A DNA stretch of 54,964 bases from Eubacteriaceae bacterium (GTDB lineage Bacteria; Bacillota; Clostridia; Peptostreptococcales; Anaerovoracaceae). The position numbers were made by a program, and so were the translations under genes. Where the stretch lies: positions 1 through 54,964 of the forward strand of contig CABIWW010000015.1 in assembly GCA_902362435.1 (NCBI GenBank), in the 5' to 3' direction. Below are positions 43,501 to 52,324 of this stretch, in pieces (position 1 is the stretch's first letter; the number at the start of each line of letters is the position of its first letter). The notes under the pieces were generated by a model, which was not told the origin of the DNA, ran no database searches, and saw only the letters and a list, made by a program, of their open reading frames with translations.

Positions 43501-43668
43501 TCAATTCCTCCTTTCTTTTCGCTGCTGCTCATACAGGGCTTCACACCGTTTCACAAACTGCCGGATAGCAGCCTGCCGCTGCTGTTCCCGTCGTTCAGCA
43601 ATCGAAACAAGCCCGTTTATGGCTTCTGTGATTTTCTTGTCCTTTTTCTTTCTGATACGTCTATTCAT
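43501..43668 (-). CDS. Small basic hypothetical protein after the VirD4 gene
   Basis: A 55-aa very basic protein (NRRIRKKKDKKITEAINGLV; a helical RREQQRQAAIRQFVKRCEAL follows). The ATG at 43668 has AGGAGGACACCGACC upstream, and the gene overlaps the virD4 stop codon by eight bases. Small basic proteins sit here in related elements; no function is assigned. Confidence 0.7.
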   Translation of the reverse strand: MNRRIRKKKDKKITEAINGLVSIAERREQQRQAAIRQFVKRCEALYEQQRKERRN

Positions 43669-45448
43669 GGTCGGTGTCCTCCTGCAAATCGCTTTCGCTG
43701 ATTTCGTAGTAGTCAAATACTTCGTCCGGCTTCACAAGGGCGGGTCTGCGCCTTAAATGCTTTTCCATATCAAAAGTATTTTTCTTGTCATAGTCGGAAA
43801 GATATTTATAGTTGGGGTGCTTTGTAATGTCGTACTTATCAGAGAAGAACGGGCGCACCCCTCGTAGCTGTAAAATACATTTCCCGCCGTCCATAACCGC
43901 TATTTCATCTTCCGTCATAAGCTGCTTGCCTAACTTCTGATAGTTCAGCCCATGCGATACCTCGCGCCCCCGGTTCTCGGAAGTGTTGAAGCTGTCAATG
44001 GTTTCTTTCCCCAAGATTTCCGACATTTCTTTGAGGGTGGTTTTCTCCTTGCCGCCCAAGAAAAGGGTGGTGTCGCAGTTGCCGACTATGGTATCGGCGT
44101 TGTCCTTATAGATTGCCTTTAACTGGCTTTGCGACTGTAAGATAATCGACGCGGAGATTTCCCGGCTTCGTATGGTGGCTATGAGCTTTTCAAACTTCGG
44201 TATCTGCCCGATATTTGCAAACTCGTCTAACAGACAGCGCACATGGACGGGCAGCCTGCCGCCGTATTCATCATCTGCCTTGTCGCAAAGCAGATTGAAA
44301 AGCTGCGTGTAAAGAATACTCACGACAAAGTTAAAAGTATCGTCGGTGTCGCTGATGATAACAAACAGGGCGGTCTTGCGGTCGCCTATGGTGTCAAGCT
44401 CCATTTCGTCGGTTTCCATAAGGTCGCGCAGCTCCTTAATGTCAAAAGGGGCAAGCCGCGCACCGCAGGAAATGAGAATAGAGCTTCGTGTCTTTCCCGC
44501 AGATAACAGGAATTTCTTGTACTGCCGGACGGCAAAGTGTTCCGGGTCTTTTTCCTCCAACCGTTCAAACATGAGGTCAACGGGGGACTGAAATTCCGGG
44601 TCGTCCTCGCGGGCTTCACTGGCATTTATCATTTCAAGCAGCGTCGTGAAGTTCTTTTCTTCCTCCGGGGCTTCGTACCAAATGTAGCCGATAAGGGCGC
44701 AGTAAAAGAGCCGTTCCGATTTTACCCAAAAATCCTCCCCGGCTTTTTCCCCGTCCCCTTTGGTGTTGGCAATCAAGGTATTTACCAGTTTCAAAATGTC
44801 TTTTTCGCTGCGGATATAGGCAAAGGGATTATAACGCATGGATTTCTTAAAATTTATCGTGTTCAGCACCTTTATCCGATACCCGCCGCGCTGTAAGAGC
44901 TTCCCACACTCGACTAAAACCGTACCTTTCGGGTCAGTTACAACGTAGCTTGAGTGCATTTGCATTAAGTTGGGCTTCACAAAAAATCTCGTCTTGCCGC
45001 TGCCGCTTCCCCCGATAACAAGGATATTTTTATTCCTTGCATACTTCGGCTGCTTCGGGCGGCTGTTCATGGTAAGCCGTTCCGTCTGTGTCAGAAGCAC
45101 GTTATTTTGAAATACCGGGTCGGTATAGGGCTTTATATCTTCGGCGTTGCCCCAACGGGCTGAACCGTATTCGATACCTTTTCGGTATTTCTTCGCGTTC
45201 TTGCCTTTGAAGTACACCATAAGCCGGATAAGGACAGCCCCCACAATACCGATAAGCAAATCCATAGGGGCAAGGCTCGGAAGCGGGGTTGCAAAGGCAG
45301 CGGAAAAGCCGTCTGCAAGGGAAAGCACCTTGCCGGAAAGGTCAGCCCCCGGCGCAAGGCGTACCGCTTGTCCGATTTTGTCAAAGAGATAGACAAAGAG
45401 CAGATAGGGGGCATTTAGGATAAGCAGCTTTTTAAGTTCCGGCTTCAT
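43661..45448 (-). CDS. VirD4-like type IV coupling protein (T4CP)
   Basis: A 595-aa coupling ATPase that links the relaxosome to the secretion channel. Two N-terminal TM segments (about 7-25 and 55-76) are followed by Walker A VIGGSGSGKTRFFVKPN (about 146) and Walker B VRCLLDEFANIGQIP, with the T4CP motif IILQSQSQLKAIY. It overlaps the PcfB gene by four bases, as expected in this class. Confidence 0.95.
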   Translation of the reverse strand: MKPELKKLLILNAPYLLFVYLFDKIGQAVRLAPGADLSGKVLSLADGFSAAFATPLPSLAPMDLLIGIVGAVLIRLMVYFKGKNAKKYRKGIEYGSARWGNAEDIKPYTDPVFQNNVLLTQTERLTMNSRPKQPKYARNKNILVIGGSGSGKTRFFVKPNLMQMHSSYVVTDPKGTVLVECGKLLQRGGYRIKVLNTINFKKSMRYNPFAYIRSEKDILKLVNTLIANTKGDGEKAGEDFWVKSERLFYCALIGYIWYEAPEEEKNFTTLLEMINASEAREDDPEFQSPVDLMFERLEEKDPEHFAVRQYKKFLLSAGKTRSSILISCGARLAPFDIKELRDLMETDEMELDTIGDRKTALFVIISDTDDTFNFVVSILYTQLFNLLCDKADDEYGGRLPVHVRCLLDEFANIGQIPKFEKLIATIRSREISASIILQSQSQLKAIYKDNADTIVGNCDTTLFLGGKEKTTLKEMSEILGKETIDSFNTSENRGREVSHGLNYQKLGKQLMTEDEIAVMDGGKCILQLRGVRPFFSDKYDITKHPNYKYLSDYDKKNTFDMEKHLRRRPALVKPDEVFDYYEISESDLQEDTDHE

Positions 45449-45921
45449 AGCGATACCTCCCTGTCCTTTTTCTTCACTTTGTCCTTCTGTGCGTTCAGAG
45501 CTGCCGCCTTGTCTTTCAGAGTGGAAAGCAGCTTGCGGATAGAGGGCTTTTTATCCCTGCCTAATTTCTTTGCGGTAAATTCCCGGAACGCTTCGGTCAT
45601 AACGTCAATATCCTTGCCCTTAAAAGACACAAGATAGGTCGGCGGCTTGCCGTTCTCAATCTTCTTGACGTTGTAATCAAGCCCGCTTTTCCTTGCGATA
45701 GGGTCAAAGGCTTTGATATTTTGGTCGGTAATCTCAATGTTGGAAACCTTTTCTCCCTGCTTCATAAGCTGCCGCATAGTGATTTTCCCATGCGGGGCTT
45801 TGGTTAGCTGCCCTTTGCCTTTGGCAAGCAGGGCTTTCATAGCCTTTTGCAGCACTTCGGCGGTCAGCTTAGATGTTTTGATTGCTAAAGACACGACTTT
45901 TTCATTGACTTCATCTTGCAT
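45445..45921 (-). CDS. PcfB family conjugation accessory protein
   Basis: A 158-aa protein of the PcfB/DUF3801 type, named after the pCF10 transfer system where it is a substrate-recruitment partner of the coupling protein. Visible are the helical N-terminus (VNEKVVSLAIKTSKLTAEVL), MRQLMKQG and the late segment KKPSIRKLLSTLKDK. The short gap to VirD4 and the overlap confirm the pair. Confidence 0.88.
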   Translation of the reverse strand: MQDEVNEKVVSLAIKTSKLTAEVLQKAMKALLAKGKGQLTKAPHGKITMRQLMKQGEKVSNIEITDQNIKAFDPIARKSGLDYNVKKIENGKPPTYLVSFKGKDIDVMTEAFREFTAKKLGRDKKPSIRKLLSTLKDKAAALNAQKDKVKKKDREVSL

Positions 45922-46003
45922 GAAATCCCTCCTTTCATAGTTTGGTTAGGGTGGTGTGCCGCTTCGGGGCATAAAAATAAGGCGTACATTTTTCATGCCG
46001 CCT

Positions 46004-46222
46004 TTAGATACGCACCCGCAGCCCGTTCAAATCCGAAGCCCTCACACCGACAAGATACCAGTTGTCCCCGTACTCCATGCGGGTCGGCTTCCATTTGCCG
46101 CGTACAAACACTTCAAGGCAATCCCCACAATGCAATCCTCCGTAGTAGTCGTTAAGGTCAAAGCGAATGTCGTAACGGTCTGCCGTTTCATCAAAAATCA
46201 AAGCTCCTGTTTTCTGTGTCAT
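46004..46222 (-). CDS. DUF5348 domain protein
   Basis: A 72-aa protein with the pattern RYDIRFDLNDYYGGLHCGDC, LEVFVRGKWKPTRMEYG and NWYLVG. These small proteins with a GDCLEV-type core are found in conjugative elements; a DNA-binding or adapter role is possible but unproven. The ATG at 46222 follows GGAGGATTTTAAT. Confidence 0.78.
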   Translation of the reverse strand: MTQKTGALIFDETADRYDIRFDLNDYYGGLHCGDCLEVFVRGKWKPTRMEYGDNWYLVGVRASDLNGLRVRI

Positions 46223-46241
46223 ATTAAAATCCTCCTGTTTT

Positions 46242-47147
46242 TTAATAGCCGCCGTACATATCGTGGTTGACAAGGGCGGTGTAATAGCTGTCAATGGTGT
46301 TGGGCGCGTTGAAAAGTACCGCTTTCAGATATTGCTTGATGTTACGGATTTTCGTGGTGTTCTCTTTCATGCAGTCAAAGACAAATTCAATGTGGCTGCT
46401 GTTCAGCTTCATAAACTTTGCTTTGACAAGCTCTGCCGGATAATCGTCCCCGGCGATACGAATTGTCTTTCGTTTGGTGCAGACAGTTTCAAGGATAAGG
46501 GACACAATCTCGTCCAAGCGTTCCCTGTCAATGTTGGTATGCTTGATAAAATGCTCATACTCGATATTGTCCTTGATGATTTCCTCATACACGCTGTATG
46601 CGTCTGCCGCTTCCGTTCCTTTCCGTTCCGGCTCTGCCGTTTCTTCCCTCAAAGGAGAGGGGTTAGGGGAAAGGATAGGAATGGAATGGTTACTTGATAA
46701 ATCCGTATTTGATTTTTCTTTTTTTGGTAAGTCAGTCTTTTGTATATCTTTATTTAATTGCATTGGATTTTCCAACGTAGGTTTTTCCTGCGTAGGATTT
46801 TCCAATGTTGGATTTCCCAATGTTGGATTTTCCAATGTAGGTAAATCCAAGTTAGGCGGCTGCTCATAGATGATGTAATCAGTTCCCCGCAAGCGTCCTT
46901 TCTCGTCGCGCTCCCTTGAACGCTGAATATATCCGGCTCTTTCAAGATCCCGGACAGCTTCGCGGATAGCGTCGATTTTTTCCCGGTTGATATAGGACAG
47001 TCCCGCAAGGGTATAGTCCCAATCCTCCGGCAAGGACAGCATTTGCGATAACAGCCCTTTTGCCTTTAGGGAAAGTTCTTTGTTGCGTAAATGGTGGTTG
47101 CTCATAACCGTATATCCTGTGTTTCTCTCCACGCGGAAAACTGCCAT
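46242..47147 (-). CDS. DUF6017/RepA-like N-terminal HTH protein with tandem NPTLE repeats
   Basis: A 301-aa protein. The N-terminal 95 residues (VERNTGYTVMSNHHLRNKEL, LSLPEDWDYTLAGLSY, then a wing) are a winged-helix domain of the replication-initiator kind. A linker holds repeats NPTLE NPTLG NPTLE NPTQE, then a helical C-terminal DUF6017 region (about 190-290). It may serve as the initiator/regulator for plasmid-like replication of the excised element; the family is otherwise of unknown function. Confidence 0.78.
   Translation of the reverse strand: MAVFRVERNTGYTVMSNHHLRNKELSLKAKGLLSQMLSLPEDWDYTLAGLSYINREKIDAIREAVRDLERAGYIQRSRERDEKGRLRGTDYIIYEQPPNLDLPTLENPTLGNPTLENPTQEKPTLENPMQLNKDIQKTDLPKKEKSNTDLSSNHSIPILSPNPSPLREETAEPERKGTEAADAYSVYEEIIKDNIEYEHFIKHTNIDRERLDEIVSLILETVCTKRKTIRIAGDDYPAELVKAKFMKLNSSHIEFVFDCMKENTTKIRNIKQYLKAVLFNAPNTIDSYYTALVNHDMYGGY
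46765..46854. repeat. 15-bp tandem repeats within the DUF6017 gene
   Basis: About six units related to GGATTTTCCAATGTT run in frame and encode (N)PTLE-type pentapeptides. Units differ by one to five bases. Such repeats can change copy number between strains without breaking the frame. Confidence 0.8.
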
Positions 47148-47175
47148 AGCTTCATCAACTCCTTTGCTGCATATT

Positions 47176-47289
47176 TGTTACGCGGTAGAACAGCGATTTT
47201 AAGGGTTTAGGTATCAATCCCTTACCCTGTGAAAACCGTACCCGCAAAGCCTTGTGTAGCAAGACTCTTTTTGCCCCTACTGCGTAACA
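47176..47289. repeat. 114-bp repeat with terminal inverted repeats, copy D
   Basis: Begins TGTTACGCGGTAG and ends CTACTGCGTAACA (12 of 13 positions paired). Same length and orientation as copy C at 28399-28512. On the minus strand an internal stem TAAGGG/CCCTTA encloses ATACCT, and the corresponding stem of copy C also encloses ATACCT. Confidence 0.7.
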
Positions 47290-47466
47290 TGAGGGTAAAA
47301 AAATAGCGGCGTTCCTTGTTTCCCGGTTGGGATAAGGTAACGCCGCCAGTGCGGTGCTATATGAAATTGTGTGATTGCCGACGTGCCGCGCCGCCAGTGC
47401 GTCGCGTTTGTATTGGGTTGTTTCATGCTCGCAAGATGTTCCGGCATATCAAGGCGCAATCCGTTA

Positions 47467-47489
47467 AAAGTAGTAAATTGGTAGTAAAA
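47467..47489. promoter_or_regulatory. Right integrase arm-type binding repeats
   Basis: AAAGTAGTAAA, then TTG, then GTAGTAAAA, matching 20 of 23 positions of the left copy at 17093-17115. Likely Int arm sites. Confidence 0.7.
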
Positions 47490-47536
47490 TCAATCTGAAA
47501 TCCTGCGAATGTGCTTGTATTTCAAGGGTTTTTCGG

Positions 47537-47549
47537 GATAATCAAAATT
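47537..47549. repeat. Right terminal inverted repeat of the inner element
   Basis: GATAATCAAAATT, exact reverse complement of 16967-16979. Confidence 0.9.
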
Positions 47550-48712
47550 TTTGCCTGAAAATTAATGTATTTGCAATCGGATTGGCATTGATACTTGCTG
47601 TCATTTTTAGTGGATTTGCAGTTACAAGTAATCGCTATGTGGATGAGAATGGAAATGCTAGTACTGGAATTATGGCAACAAGAAAACTTACAGATAACAG
47701 ACGAGCATGGAAAGGTACATTGACAGAAGATGAACTTGGAAAAGTTATAGAACAAAATAAAAATGCGATGACACAATCCTCAGAAGAAAATGCGATTTAC
47801 GGAACGACATTACAACCGATAGATGATATTAGGGGTTTTATAATATCGGTATTAACACCGGATGCAGAATATGATGAAAGTGTTCTGAATCAAATTACAG
47901 AAGAAAATGTGCAAGAGTTCTATGACACTTATCATAAAAATATGGAAAAGATGGCAGAAGAATATGGAAAGACTTCTGTACAGAAAAAATACTTGGAAAA
48001 GAAATATAATGAAATAAAATTACCAGTAGAATACGAATCTTATAGTTCATGGGATACTATGATTATGTATGTAGAAACGTATTCTATTATTCTGGCAATC
48101 ATAGTTGGTTTTATTTGTGCTGGAATATTTGCAGATGATTTTCAGACAAAAGCAGAAGCAGTATTTTTCTCTACAAAGTATGGACGTACAAAAGCTGTTA
48201 AAACAAAAATACTGGCAGGAATAGCTACGACAGTTATGATTTATTGTATGGGAATTATATTACTTAGTGTGATTTGTTTTGGAATTATGGGAACCAGTGG
48301 TATGAATACACCTTATCAAATGTATCAGGCGTATAGTATTTACATTATGTCATATGGACAATACTATTTGTTGACAGTTGTATGTGGATTTATAGCCAGT
48401 ATGCTGGCGGCTGTAGTGTCTATGTTAGTAGCGGCTAAAATGCATACAATTAGTGTCGCTGTTTGCATTCCGTTCTTTTTATATTGCTTATTGCCATTTA
48501 TAGGACGGGCACTTTCTGGGTATACAACGCTTTTCAATTTGATACCAACAATTTTGACAAATGTACAGGCAAGTGTAAAAGTCCCACTTATTTATCAGAT
48601 TGGGAATTGTGTATTTCGACAAATTCCGCTTGTAATGGTAATGTATACAGTGATGGCAATAGCCTTACTGCCTTTTATTTATAAGAGTTTTCGCAGATAC
48701 GGAAATAAGTAA
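47550..48712 (+). pseudogene. 3' fragment of the ABC-2 type permease gene
   Basis: The frame opens in the junction and continues CLKINVFAIGLALILAVIFS. Joined to 16918-16966 it gives about 403 aa, a normal ABC-2 permease: one N-terminal TM, an external domain of about 150 residues, then five to six TM segments (from about YVETYSIILAIIVGFICAGI to the end). The ATPase gene partner is intact at 16041-16925. Unless the inner element excises, the permease cannot be made whole; a shortened product from an internal start is possible but would lack the N-terminal TM entry. Confidence 0.88.
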
Positions 48713-48769
48713 AAATTGTATTCATACTCATAAAAAACAAAGTAAGTAAAATATTTTCTGGAAAAATCA

Positions 48770-48822
48770 AAGCATAATTTAAAGATTTACGGCGGGCAAG
48801 TTGCCCGCCGTAAATTATGCTT
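48770..48822. terminator. Bidirectional terminator with a long perfect stem
   Basis: AAGCATAATTT..TTTACGGCGGGCAA pairs with TTGCCCGCCGTAAATTATGCTT. It ends both the rightward permease gene and the leftward STAND gene, whose stop codon lies in it. Confidence 0.85.
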
Positions 48823-51133
48823 ATTTTGTTAAAAGACCGGATAGATTTTTTCCAATGCAAAATCCAATCTGTGGATATAACTCCTGAATTTCCTGATATT
48901 TTGCTTCAATCATTTCTGGTTCATCAGCCCAGATCTTTTCATATATTTTGAAAGCTCTTTTAAAATGTGTTTTGGCTTGCGGAAGATTGGCAGTCATCAG
49001 ATAAATGGTTCCAAGGGTTTCCTGTACTTTGGCATAATCCAGACAGTCATCGGAATGGTATTCCTTGATGATGCCGGATAATTTTTGTAATTCGGAGATT
49101 CCTCTTTCGGGTTCCTGCTGTTTTGTCAGGAACATTGCATAATTGGCAATCTGAGGTATGCTGTCATTTATATGAAGCAGGTTAAATTGGTCAAGCAGTG
49201 AGATACTTTTTTCCATGTGTTCCCTTGCAAGATCGGGATGAGCGTTCATGCGGTAAAGTCCACCGAGATTGGCATGAAGGTTGGAAACAAGGCGAGCATT
49301 GTCAGCAGTGATAGTTTCTATCTGGGCAAGTGCATCCTTTTCTAGTTTTATTGCTTTTTCAGGTTTGGTTTCAAGAGTTGCCTGAAAATCTAGTAATAAT
49401 GCCCGGTCAGAGTCGGTTCCAATGTTTTTTGTCCTTAACAGCCCCGTCAGTTCCTGAATGATTCCATTCATACCTTTGTGGTAGTTATAGTTATCCATGT
49501 ATGGAAATGCATTTTCCAGAAAAAGCAGATACTTTGGTATATCATTCTTTTCAATCAATTCTATGATATTTCCGATTGTTTGAAATAGCTTTTTGTAATA
49601 AGCTACTTCCATTCCATGCATTAAACATATTTTCTGTAAAGAATCCAGTAATATGTGACAGCTACTTACAGATGGTTTTGTCTCTGAAAGGGCAATTTCC
49701 TTAATCATAGGATGCAGGGAGATTGTGTGACGTGTAGTTGTCTGCACAAAACCAGTTTCAATCAAGTCGTTAATTTCATTTAAGGTAGGCAGTTTCAGCC
49801 ATTTGGCGAATATGCGGGCAGAAATACCAGTGTAAGGAAGAAAACACAAATTGCACATGATATCCTGCTGTTTTCGGGATAAAGCATATAGTGAAAATAG
49901 AGTATGGATATGACTATAATAAGTGGCTTTACTGCTTTGACCATCCTTGATTATCTTAATTTTATCTTCATTATCGAGAGATGCTCTTTCTTCCTGAAGT
50001 TTTGCTAATAACTGACCTGGAGTTGAAATTCCATTTTCCAAAAGTTTTGCAGCCAGTTCTACAGCAAAAGTATGATAGTGTACGGTCTCTATGATTTTTT
50101 CGACGGTCGAACGATACTTGTCTGCTTCTGAATAAAATGCAGATGTCAGTTGGAAAAGAATGTTTATATCCTGTATTTCTTTTAATTGAAAAGTACAGTA
50201 TTCATTCAGATTACTTCTGGTCGTAAATAAAATCTGGCAGCGATATTTTAATACTACTGACAGAAAGCTGTCCTGTGTGGCAGTGACATTAAAATTATCT
50301 ATGATAAGCAGAGTATCAGATTTCAGGGAACGCAGGAAACGGTTATGTCTTTGAAACCGTTCCTGTTCAGTGCTTTCCGGAAGATCGTCAATAAAATCCA
50401 TGTCAGTAATGTCCTGATGAAGATTGCCGGTATATTCTACATAAAGGATATTGGTGTATTGCTTTATGTACCGCTTTGCGTAGGCTTTGGCAAGTTCACT
50501 TTTTCCGATTCCGGCGATTCCGCAAAGAAAAACATGACGGTTTTCCTCAAGCATGGTATATAATTCTTCTAGTTCTTTATCTCTTCCGATAAAATGACGG
50601 CATGGTTTCGGAACCTCACTGTCCATAATATAATCCAGCACAATAGGGGATAAAGCGCCTCCGGCGAGCAGCTTCTGATTTTTGGTATTACGTTTGATGA
50701 ATTGGCGTTCCATGCCAAAAGAAATCAGTTTTGCAAGAAACAGCAGTCTTGAACTGGCTGGTTTATATAAGGGAGTCAGATTTTTCTTTTTCGTATCTGA
50801 GATGCTGTCATCCTGAATGAATAAAGTGTAAATATCTTGTATAGCCATATTACAGTCAGACATCAGTGGAAGAAGATTCTGGTGGATGGTATGGGCTAAT
50901 TTTTCCTGATTGGATGGCTTGGAATAGTAAGCGGATATTTTAGGACTGATTTTAGCCTGACCAGTCATCCAGCGGCAAACCAGACCGTTATCCATTGAAA
51001 AATCCTGATTTGCCGGATCATCCATAAAATCTTCAAATAATTCGTATAAAAAATCAGGCTGACTCATTTGATTACTTTCGCTGATATGATTTTTTAAGCA
51101 AGTGCTAATAGAAGAAAAATCGCATCGATTCAA
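48821..51133 (-). CDS. STAND-type NTPase with C-terminal TPR repeats
   Basis: A 770-aa signal-transduction ATPase. An N-terminal domain of about 175 residues (DNGLVCRWMTGQAKISPKIS) could be a helix-turn-helix-like module; it shows no obvious nuclease or protease motif. The NB-ARC-type core has Walker A CGIAGIGKSELAKAYAKRY (205-212 for GIAGIGKS), Walker B LLIIDN (275-280) and TTR (304-306). Residues about 540-770 form TPR repeats (LVSNLHANLGGLYRMNAHPD; VQETLGTIYLMTANLPQAKT). STAND proteins act as ligand-triggered switches in regulation or anti-phage defence. The TTG start at 51133 follows GGGGAATTTCTA; an ATG 22 codons later is an alternative. Confidence 0.85.
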   Translation of the reverse strand: MNRCDFSSISTCLKNHISESNQMSQPDFLYELFEDFMDDPANQDFSMDNGLVCRWMTGQAKISPKISAYYSKPSNQEKLAHTIHQNLLPLMSDCNMAIQDIYTLFIQDDSISDTKKKNLTPLYKPASSRLLFLAKLISFGMERQFIKRNTKNQKLLAGGALSPIVLDYIMDSEVPKPCRHFIGRDKELEELYTMLEENRHVFLCGIAGIGKSELAKAYAKRYIKQYTNILYVEYTGNLHQDITDMDFIDDLPESTEQERFQRHNRFLRSLKSDTLLIIDNFNVTATQDSFLSVVLKYRCQILFTTRSNLNEYCTFQLKEIQDINILFQLTSAFYSEADKYRSTVEKIIETVHYHTFAVELAAKLLENGISTPGQLLAKLQEERASLDNEDKIKIIKDGQSSKATYYSHIHTLFSLYALSRKQQDIMCNLCFLPYTGISARIFAKWLKLPTLNEINDLIETGFVQTTTRHTISLHPMIKEIALSETKPSVSSCHILLDSLQKICLMHGMEVAYYKKLFQTIGNIIELIEKNDIPKYLLFLENAFPYMDNYNYHKGMNGIIQELTGLLRTKNIGTDSDRALLLDFQATLETKPEKAIKLEKDALAQIETITADNARLVSNLHANLGGLYRMNAHPDLAREHMEKSISLLDQFNLLHINDSIPQIANYAMFLTKQQEPERGISELQKLSGIIKEYHSDDCLDYAKVQETLGTIYLMTANLPQAKTHFKRAFKIYEKIWADEPEMIEAKYQEIQELYPQIGFCIGKNLSGLLTK

Positions 51134-51316
51134 TAGAAATTCCCCTTTCGTAGTTAAGATTGAGTATATCTATCATAACACGAACATATATTCGATTCAA
51201 GAAAATACGGATATTTTTAAAGTAATTGTGTCAATTTACAATCAATTTCTATTCAATGTGGTTTTCAGGCAGGTTCTGTAAAATAAGCTCAGAACAAACA
51301 ATAACGGGAGGAGCTT

Positions 51317-51451
51317 ATGCAACAGAATATTGAATTTGAGCGGTGCATTGATTTTCTGGTACGGATGATTGATAAGTACGGCGAAGAAGTCCTCCGGGAG
51401 TTGGAGGAAGAAAAACAGAATAAGGAAGAAAAAGAAGCGGCAGTTTCCTGA
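51317..51451 (+). CDS. 44-aa acidic helical small protein, divergent from the STAND gene
   Basis: A small ORF with a strong start (GGGAGGAGCTT then ATG). The product, MQQNIEFERCIDFLVRMIDK then YGEEVLRELEEE and a charged tail, is predicted to be mostly helix. A terminator follows at once. I do not recognise it. Its ribosome-binding site and terminator support a real gene; it might be a partner or regulator of the STAND protein or of the GNAT pair. Confidence 0.65.
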   Translation: MQQNIEFERCIDFLVRMIDKYGEEVLRELEEEKQNKEEKEAAVS

Positions 51452-51484
51452 AATACAAAATGTAAATCAGACTGTCGCTTTTTT
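51433..51484 (+). terminator. Terminator after the 44-aa gene
   Basis: AAGCGGCAGT pairs with ACTGTCGCTT, followed by TTTT. The loop holds the stop codon. Confidence 0.7.
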
Positions 51485-51498
51485 CATGCATTTTTAAA

Positions 51499-52107
51499 TC
51501 AAATAAATTTTAAAAGCTGATGCAGAGTGTGTGGCTCATTATTCTGGGAAGCAGTAATACGAGTATCAAATGGTTTGAAATGATTCTGTGTATAAAAGTT
51601 CAGAAGAAATTCATTATCTTCGCATTCAAGAAACTCCATAACGCCACCTACGGAATATTTGAGACTGGATATGGTTTCCAGTGCAAATCCCAGCAGAATG
51701 TTTCCAGGGATTCGTTTTTCTTTTGGAAGAGAATAGTTCTTTCCTAACTGTGCAATCAGGTAAGCTGCTGTGGTATAGGATTGTGTTTCTTCATCCAGAA
51801 TACTGACACGGGACAATTTCTTTGCCATTGTTTTACTGATGTTTGAGGCCCGGACAGAGATTGGCTTTACTGTAAGGGAAAAATAGCCAACCAATGAAGC
51901 ATCTTCGGCATCAAATACCAGATAAGTGATGGATTGATCTTTTTTCGTAAATTCAATTGCATTATGTAATAAAAAGTATTCAACATCGGGATTTTTGGGA
52001 CAAGAAAAATCGGAGAGTAAGTCGTAAAGACTTTCCTCTCCGATATATGTCGGTTCGTCTTTATCCAAATATGCCCGAATATTAACGGTAAAATATTTAT
52101 CAGACAT
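51499..52107 (-). CDS. GNAT-family acetyltransferase-like protein (probable toxin)
   Basis: A 202-aa protein with a GNAT-like core: hydrophobic strand ITYLVFDAEDASLVGYFSLT, then LGKNYSLPKEKRIPGNILLGFAL, in the place of the acetyl-CoA loop, and FYTQNHFKPFDTR near the C-terminus. Its start overlaps the 61-aa partner gene by eight bases. This two-gene layout matches GNAT toxin/antitoxin modules, which stop translation by acetylating charged tRNA and stabilise mobile elements. The substrate is not evident. Confidence 0.7.
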   Translation of the reverse strand: MSDKYFTVNIRAYLDKDEPTYIGEESLYDLLSDFSCPKNPDVEYFLLHNAIEFTKKDQSITYLVFDAEDASLVGYFSLTVKPISVRASNISKTMAKKLSRVSILDEETQSYTTAAYLIAQLGKNYSLPKEKRIPGNILLGFALETISSLKYSVGGVMEFLECEDNEFLLNFYTQNHFKPFDTRITASQNNEPHTLHQLLKFI

Positions 52108-52285
52108 GTTTTTTCTTCCTTTTTGACATTAAAGCTAAGATTTCCTGTGGGTTCGTTAACTGACGTCCGGGAAGTGTCTGCTTTGGTGTGCGGTCACGGT
52201 CGGCTTCGTCAATTGCTGCGACAAAACGCTTTACGCTATTTGGATTGGATACGACAAAATTATGAGTAATACTTGAAGTAGCCAT
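52100..52285 (-). CDS. Small partner of the GNAT protein (probable antitoxin)
   Basis: A 61-aa basic protein. The segment FVVSNPNSVKRFVAAIDEAD and the tail KRKKKHV suggest a short DNA- or partner-binding protein, and the TLPGRQLTNPQEILALM stretch could be the toxin-contacting part. The ATG at 52285 follows GAGGAGGTGTTAGT. It precedes and overlaps the GNAT gene, the usual antitoxin-first order. Confidence 0.65.
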   Translation of the reverse strand: MATSSITHNFVVSNPNSVKRFVAAIDEADRDRTPKQTLPGRQLTNPQEILALMSKRKKKHV

Positions 52286-52324
52286 ACTAACACCTCCTCT
52301 TTTTTGGCTTTTTTGTGTATTTAT

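Larger units (their letters stand above)
47148..47536. other. Right-end non-coding region of the inner element
   Basis: It contains the 114-bp repeat copy D (47176-47289), a large hairpin CGGCGTT/AACGCCG (about 47307-47345), two copies of CGCCGCCAGTGCG (47341 and 47389), and the right integrase repeats (47467-47489). I see no gene. Confidence 0.6.
16967..47549. mobile_element. Inner Tn916/Tn1549-family integrative conjugative element
   Basis: The ends carry perfect 13-bp inverted repeats, AATTTTGATTATC at 16967-16979 and GATAATCAAAATT at 47537-47549. The left end has int and xis of the Tn916 type, and the body has MobC/relaxase, T4SS genes, topoisomerase III and PrgI/Maff2/PcfB/DUF4315 proteins in the order of Tn1549-like elements. 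Deleting this interval restores one open frame across the ABC permease gene. Tn916-like elements carry 5-7 bp coupling sequences at the ends, so the exact borders may shift a few bases. Cargo is a Bce-type peptide-resistance operon; no tet or van gene is present. Confidence 0.93.
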
